A model generated the notes under the pieces. That model saw nothing but the letters and a program-made list of their open reading frames with translations. It ran no database searches and had not been told where the DNA came from. Shown here one piece after another: positions 16,972 through 20,540 of a DNA stretch of 20,540 bases. Numbering within the stretch: the stretch's first letter is position 1; every line of letters starts with the position of its first letter. Where the stretch lies: NCBI GenBank assembly GCA_023266435.1, contig JAHFQF010000013.1, positions 1-20,540 on the forward strand, given 5' to 3'. The position numbers and the translations under genes are program-made. Source of the stretch: Legionellales bacterium. GTDB lineage: Bacteria; Pseudomonadota; Gammaproteobacteria; Berkiellales; Berkiellaceae.

Positions 16972-19419
16972 ATGACTGATTTAATCTCTACTGCGAATGA
17001 GAATCACACAGAGGCGCATGATGTGCCGTTATTGCCTCTACGCGATGTAGTCGTCTATCCTTACATGGTTATTCCTCTGTTTGTAGGTCGTGAAAAATCC
17101 ATTGCTGCCCTTGAAGCAGCCATGCAAAGTAAAGAAAAATATTTATTTTTAGCGGCGCAAAAAACGGCTAATCAAGATGAACCTCGTGAAGAAGATATTT
17201 ATCGAATTGGGTGTAAAGCCTCTATATTACAGTTACTTAAATTACCTGATGGTACAGTGAAAGTACTGATTGAAGGCTTGCAACGGGGTCGTATCAAACA
17301 ATTTACAAAAGCCAATCCCTACATGTCTGTGGATGTGGAATTTTTAGAAAGCGTTGAATTGGAAGAAAAAGAAGCCGACGTATTGTCGCGTGCTTTGGTT
17401 GGACAATTTGAAAAATATGTCAAACTGAATAAAAAAATCCCTATCGAAATTGTTAACTCGGTCAGTAGTATCGAGCACACCAGTCGATTAACAGACACCA
17501 TTGCAGCCCATTTATCGCTTAAAGTAGATGAAAAACAGCAGCTGCTAGACACAATGTCTTGCAGAGAGCGTATTGAAAAACTCATGTCCTTGATGGAAGC
17601 AGAAATCGATTTGTTACAAGTAGAACAACGCATTCGCTCCAATGTCCGCCGTCAAATGGAAAAAAGTCAGCGTGAGTATTATCTCAATGAGCAAATGAAG
17701 GCGATTCAAGAAGAGCTAGGTACTGAAAGCAGTGATATCAATGATATCAAAGAAAAAATTGAAGCAGCCGGTATGACTGAGGAAGCTAAAGAAAAAGCCT
17801 TGGCTGAGCTCGAAAAAATTAAAATGATGCCACCCATGTCAGCAGAAGCAACGGTTTCTCGTAATTATCTGGATTGGATGTTGGCGGTGCCTTGGAAAGA
17901 GCGTTCTAAAATACGCTTAGATTTAAACGAAGCCAAAAAGATTTTAGATCAAGATCATTACGGTTTAGAAAAAATCAAAGATCGTATTTTAGAGTATTTA
18001 GCTGTGCAAAAACGCGTCTCTAAAGTAAAAGGCAATATTTTATGTTTAGTCGGACCTCCAGGGGTTGGTAAAACATCACTCGGACAATCCATTGCACGCG
18101 CAACACGTCGCCAATATGTGCGTATGGCGTTAGGTGGCGTGCGAGATGAAGCTGAAATTCGTGGGCATCGTCGTACTTACATTGGTGCGATGCCAGGCAA
18201 GATCTTGCAAAAACTATCTAAAGTCAAAGTGAAAAATCCGCTGTTTTTGCTAGACGAAATTGACAAAATGGCCATGGATTTTAGGGGTGATCCTGCATCT
18301 GCTTTGTTGGAGGTGTTAGATCCTGAGCAAAATGTAAACTTCAATGATCATTATCTGGAAGTGGACTATGACTTGTCGGATGTCATGTTTGTAGCAACGG
18401 CAAACTCGTTAAATATCCCACCGGCCTTACGTGATCGCATGGAGGTAATTCAACTATCGGGTTATACCGAAGATGAAAAAATGCATATTGCTATTGATTA
18501 CTTGGTGCCAAAACAGATCAAGCAAAATGGCCTGAAGAAAAATGAACTGAAAGTCTCCGATCAAGCATTGCTAGATATCGTACGGTATTACACCAGAGAA
18601 GCCGGTGTTCGTAGTTTAGAGCGTGAGGTTGCAAAACTTTGCCGTAAAGTAGTCAAAGAAATCCAAATGACCAAAACGCCGATTACGTTACCATTGCAAA
18701 TTACGCCCGATAATTTGGAAGAATATTTAGGTGTGAAGAAATTTCGATTTGGTATGGCCGAAGAGAAAGATTGTGTTGGGGAAGTTACCGGTTTGGCTTG
18801 GACAGAAGTGGGTGGGGAAATCCTGACTATCGAATCCGTTGTCATGCCTGGCAAAGGCGTGATAACCCGTACCGGTAAGCTGGGTGATGTCATGCAAGAG
18901 TCTATTCAGGCTGCTTTAACCGTGGTTCGTGCGCGTGGTAATGCATTAGGCATAGTAAAAGACGCGTTTGAGAAACATGACATTCATATCCACGTACCAG
19001 AAGGCGCAACGCCTAAAGATGGCCCCTCTGCAGGGATTGCTATGTGTACTGCGCTCGTTTCAGCGTTTACGCAAATCCCAGTCAGAGCCGATGTTGCCAT
19101 GACCGGTGAAATCACATTGAGAGGGGAAGTCTTGCCTATCGGTGGATTGAAAGAAAAACTTCTGGCTGCCAGACGTGCGGGTATTAAGCATGTGATTATT
19201 CCAGAAGAAAATCGCAGAGACTTAAAAGATATCCCTGCGAATGTACAAAGTGAGCTTGTGATTCATTGTGTGCGTTGGATTGACGAGGTATTTGAGCTCG
19301 CGTTGTCTCGTATGCCAACTCCTGTGGCTGAACCGGAAAAGGCTAGTGGGGTTGTAGACACGGGAAGTGGTGCAGCAACCACCGTACAAGGCACCAAGAA
19401 AGAGGCCAATATTAATTAA
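16972..19419 (+). CDS. lon: ATP-dependent protease Lon
   Basis: Lon is the cytoplasmic homo-hexameric AAA+ serine protease that degrades misfolded and regulatory proteins. The 815-residue product has the N-terminal substrate domain (VPLLPLRDVVVYPYMVIPLFVG), a coiled-coil linker, Walker A GPPGVGKT at 361-368, Walker B FLLDEIDKM, and the C-terminal Ser-Lys protease domain with S686 in PKDGPSAG and K729 in GGLKEKLLAA, spaced 43 residues apart as in E. coli (S679/K722). It ends in a ~35-residue low-complexity tail of Gly, Ala, Thr and Glu. The ATG follows an aggtg site. It has its own upstream gap of 162 bases; no convincing sigma32 promoter was seen. Confidence 0.98.
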   Translation: MTDLISTANENHTEAHDVPLLPLRDVVVYPYMVIPLFVGREKSIAALEAAMQSKEKYLFLAAQKTANQDEPREEDIYRIGCKASILQLLKLPDGTVKVLIEGLQRGRIKQFTKANPYMSVDVEFLESVELEEKEADVLSRALVGQFEKYVKLNKKIPIEIVNSVSSIEHTSRLTDTIAAHLSLKVDEKQQLLDTMSCRERIEKLMSLMEAEIDLLQVEQRIRSNVRRQMEKSQREYYLNEQMKAIQEELGTESSDINDIKEKIEAAGMTEEAKEKALAELEKIKMMPPMSAEATVSRNYLDWMLAVPWKERSKIRLDLNEAKKILDQDHYGLEKIKDRILEYLAVQKRVSKVKGNILCLVGPPGVGKTSLGQSIARATRRQYVRMALGGVRDEAEIRGHRRTYIGAMPGKILQKLSKVKVKNPLFLLDEIDKMAMDFRGDPASALLEVLDPEQNVNFNDHYLEVDYDLSDVMFVATANSLNIPPALRDRMEVIQLSGYTEDEKMHIAIDYLVPKQIKQNGLKKNELKVSDQALLDIVRYYTREAGVRSLEREVAKLCRKVVKEIQMTKTPITLPLQITPDNLEEYLGVKKFRFGMAEEKDCVGEVTGLAWTEVGGEILTIESVVMPGKGVITRTGKLGDVMQESIQAALTVVRARGNALGIVKDAFEKHDIHIHVPEGATPKDGPSAGIAMCTALVSAFTQIPVRADVAMTGEITLRGEVLPIGGLKEKLLAARRAGIKHVIIPEENRRDLKDIPANVQSELVIHCVRWIDEVFELALSRMPTPVAEPEKASGVVDTGSGAATTVQGTKKEANIN

Positions 19420-19491
19420 TCTCGTATCTCGGTTGGGTAAGTTAATCCTAACTGAGATCTTTTTTAAAATGTAGGGGCCGGTCTTAAGTGC

Positions 19492-19510
19492 CGGCTCGCT
19501 AGCTGTTTTT
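19492..19510 (+). terminator. Possible weak terminator after lon
   Basis: A five-pair stem CGGCT/AGCTG with a four-base loop and one G-T pair is followed directly by TTTTT (19506-19510). The short stem makes this a tentative call; an alternative stem GCCGG/CCGGC (19477-19495) overlaps it. Confidence 0.35.
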
Positions 19511-19560
19511 CGGATTGGCAAGCTTCACATTCCTTAATGCCGCTTGAGCGCTTACAAGGC

Positions 19561-19589
19561 TTGACGGCGATCGGAATCCCCGGTATAGT
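19561..19589 (+). promoter_or_regulatory. Sigma70 promoter of the HU gene
   Basis: TTGACG (19561-19566), a 17-base spacer and TATAGT (19584-19589) match consensus at 5/6 positions each. Transcription would start near 19596, giving an ~80-base leader before the HU start. The transcript probably continues through tRNA-Val and tRNA-Asp to the strong terminator. Confidence 0.8.
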
Positions 19590-19675
19590 CGGCAGCCTAT
19601 GGAATAAGTAGGGAACTGGAAGTGTAAGACGCCCAATTCTCAGGGTAGAGTGATAATCAATAGAAGGGGCCTCCT

Positions 19676-20002
19676 GTGAGCGATAGATTACCAGTTAACA
19701 AAGCGGATCTCATCGATATCGTTGCAGATGCAGCTGACATTACTAAAGCAGCAGCAGCAAAAGCGATCAACGGTGTGTTAGAATCTATTACTATGTCTTT
19801 AAAACATGGTAAGCAAGTCTCTATTTTAGGATTTGGTACTTTCTCTGTGAAGTCTCGTGCTGCTCGTACAGGTCGTAACCCGCAGACAGGCGCCGCTATA
19901 CAAATTCTAGCTGCAAATATTCCTGTATTTAAAGCTGGAAAAGCGTTGAAAGATGCTGTAAACTCTGGCGCTATTGTTGAAGAAGAAGCCGAAGTTTCTT
20001 AA
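19676..20002 (+). CDS. hupB: HU-family DNA-binding protein
   Basis: HU is a small nucleoid-associated dimer that bends DNA. The 108-residue product has the HU core (NKADLIDIVADAADITKAAA, then GFGTFSVKSRAARTGRNPQTG with the DNA-binding arm, and VPVFKAGKALKDAV-like end). The family norm is about 90 residues; this protein has a six- to seven-residue N-terminal extension (MSDRLPV) and a C-terminal acidic tail (SGAIVEEEAEVS). It starts with GTG, behind an aagggg site six bases upstream; an in-frame TAG lies just before, and the usual start position is occupied by Val (GTT), so the extension is real. Position after lon is standard for hupB. tRNA-Val follows 13 bases after the stop. Confidence 0.94.
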   Translation: MSDRLPVNKADLIDIVADAADITKAAAAKAINGVLESITMSLKHGKQVSILGFGTFSVKSRAARTGRNPQTGAAIQILAANIPVFKAGKALKDAVNSGAIVEEEAEVS

Positions 20003-20015
20003 AAGACAAAAAGTT

Positions 20016-20091
20016 GGGTGTTTAGCTCAGTTGGGAGAGCATCGCCCTTACAAGGCGAGGGTCGAAGGTTCAAGCCCTTCAACACCCACCA
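20016..20091 (+). tRNA. tRNA-Val (anticodon UAC)
   Basis: A 76-base cloverleaf: acceptor GGGTGTT pairs with AACACCC, the anticodon stem TCGCC/GGCGA encloses CTTACAA (anticodon TAC), and CCA is encoded. Confidence 0.97.
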
Positions 20092-20097
20092 AATTTC

Positions 20098-20174
20098 GGA
20101 GCGGTAGTTCAGTTGGTTAGAATGCTGGCCTGTCACGCCGGAGGTCGCGGGTTCGAGTCCCGTCCGCTCCGCCA
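20098..20174 (+). tRNA. tRNA-Asp (anticodon GUC)
   Basis: A 77-base cloverleaf: acceptor GGAGCGG pairs with CCGCTCC, discriminator G, anticodon GTC, encoded CCA. Only six bases separate it from tRNA-Val, so both come from one precursor. Confidence 0.97.
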
Positions 20175-20180
20175 ACTATT

Positions 20181-20212
20181 AAAAAAGCCTACTGAAAAGT
20201 AGGCTTTTTTTT
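20181..20212 (+). terminator. Rho-independent terminator after tRNA-Asp
   Basis: The stem agcctact/agtaggct with a GAAA tetraloop is flanked by an A run and an eight-base T run. It closes the HU-tRNA transcription unit, and its A/T symmetry would also allow some function in the other direction. Confidence 0.93.
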
Positions 20213-20242
20213 GCTCATTTTCTAAGCTGCTGTACGCAGAAC

Positions 20243-20419
20243 TCTTTAAACCCGAGCTCGGAGTTTTGCAAGCACGAAAGCCAGGCAGGACGGGAGTTGT
20301 AGAGCGACCGATTGGCGCAGGGATGCGCCAATCGCAGCCAGGGATGGCGATGTTGCGAGACAACTGCCCTACTGCCTAGGCTAACTCAAACAAGATCTCC
20401 GAGCTGGGGTTCTTTAAAT
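20243..20419. repeat. Nested palindromic element upstream of ppiD
   Basis: This non-coding stretch has three nested levels of inverted repeats. The outer arms (about 20245-20263 and 20398-20419) share a perfect AGCTCGGAG/CTCCGAGCT core. Inner arms (about 20279-20300 and 20360-20383) pair over ~19 positions with single-base bulges. At the centre is a perfect 11-pair hairpin with a GGGA loop (20309-20334), followed by a smaller gcca-GGGA-tggc hairpin (20337-20348). It fills most of the 312-base gap between tRNA-Asp and ppiD. It resembles composite REP/MITE-type elements, but no second copy is in this window. Confidence 0.75.
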
Positions 20420-20427
20420 CAAGCTGC

Positions 20428-20456
20428 TTTTCTAAATTTGGAAACTCTTCTATAAT
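20428..20456 (+). promoter_or_regulatory. Candidate ppiD promoter
   Basis: A perfect TATAAT (20451-20456) lies 30 bases before the ppiD start. The -35 region at 20428-20433 (tttTCT) is poor. The call rests mainly on the -10 box. Confidence 0.5.
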
Positions 20457-20486
20457 GGCAGGCAGTCATTTAGTGGGGTATAGAGT

Positions 20487-20540
20487 ATGTTAATGCAAGC
20501 AATTCGCGATCGGATGCATGGGGTAATTGCCTTAGGACTC
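20487..20540 (+). CDS. ppiD: Periplasmic chaperone/peptidyl-prolyl isomerase PpiD, N-terminal fragment
   Basis: Only the first 18 codons are inside the window: MLMQAIRDRMHGVIALGL. This matches the start of PpiD (typically MLQ.IRD.A.GWIAW), whose first helix anchors the SurA-like chaperone in the inner membrane. Its place after lon-hupB-tRNAs is the standard gammaproteobacterial order. The weak tagag before the ATG may serve as the ribosome-binding site. Identification rests on a short stretch plus synteny. Confidence 0.75.
   Translation, partial: MLMQAIRDRMHGVIALGL

Noticed and set aside
20133..20363. Minus-strand open frame of 76 codons ending SGRDSNPRPPA
   Set aside because: The recognisable part is antisense tRNA-Asp, and the rest lies in the nested palindrome; it is not a plausible gene.

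Overview
The window reads as a chromosomal segment of a moderately AT-rich gammaproteobacterium. The block tig-clpP-clpX-lon-HU gene-tRNA-Val-tRNA-Asp-ppiD, next to folD and a tRNA cluster, is typical of that class. The short-branch type of gshA and the general protein style suggest a Legionellales/Coxiellales-like lineage, but this is inference and not proven by the sequence.

Region 1 (1-1030) is the 3' part of an NCS2 adenine/guanine/hypoxanthine permease gene. Region 2 (1031-7890) holds a palindromic interspersed repeat, a GC-rich hairpin and a high-affinity potassium uptake operon: an unnamed 32-residue membrane protein, kdpF, kdpA, kdpB, kdpC and a short kdpD. This KdpD keeps the ATP-binding sensor, USP, four-helix membrane and GAF-like parts but stops just where the histidine kinase would start, and no kdpE follows.

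Region 3 (7963-12580) lies on the minus strand. It has an unfamiliar Nudix-like protein with a proline/polyglutamine tail encoded by a CAG microsatellite, the glutathione genes gshB and gshA (8-base overlap), a second full copy of the palindromic repeat, and folD.

Region 4 (12708-13443) is a plus-strand tRNA run, Pro(UGG)-Arg(UCU)-His(GUG)-Lys(CUU)-Leu(UAG), behind a near-consensus sigma70 promoter. Region 5 (13486-20002) is the protein quality-control block: trigger factor, ClpP, ClpX, Lon and an HU-type DNA-binding protein. Nascent-chain folding (Tig) and ATP-dependent proteolysis (ClpXP, Lon) are encoded together. Region 6 (20016-20540) has tRNA-Val(UAC), tRNA-Asp(GUC), a strong terminator, a nested palindromic element of about 180 bases, and the first 18 codons of ppiD.

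The observations most worth following are the kinase-less KdpD without KdpE, the microprotein gene that overlaps kdpF by ATGA, the ~160-bp palindromic MITE-like element (two copies plus a terminal remnant), the polyQ Nudix-like protein, a second nested palindrome before ppiD, and a trigger factor with a degenerate FKBP signature and a His-rich insertion. No CRISPR array, phage gene, transposase gene or obvious defence system is visible.
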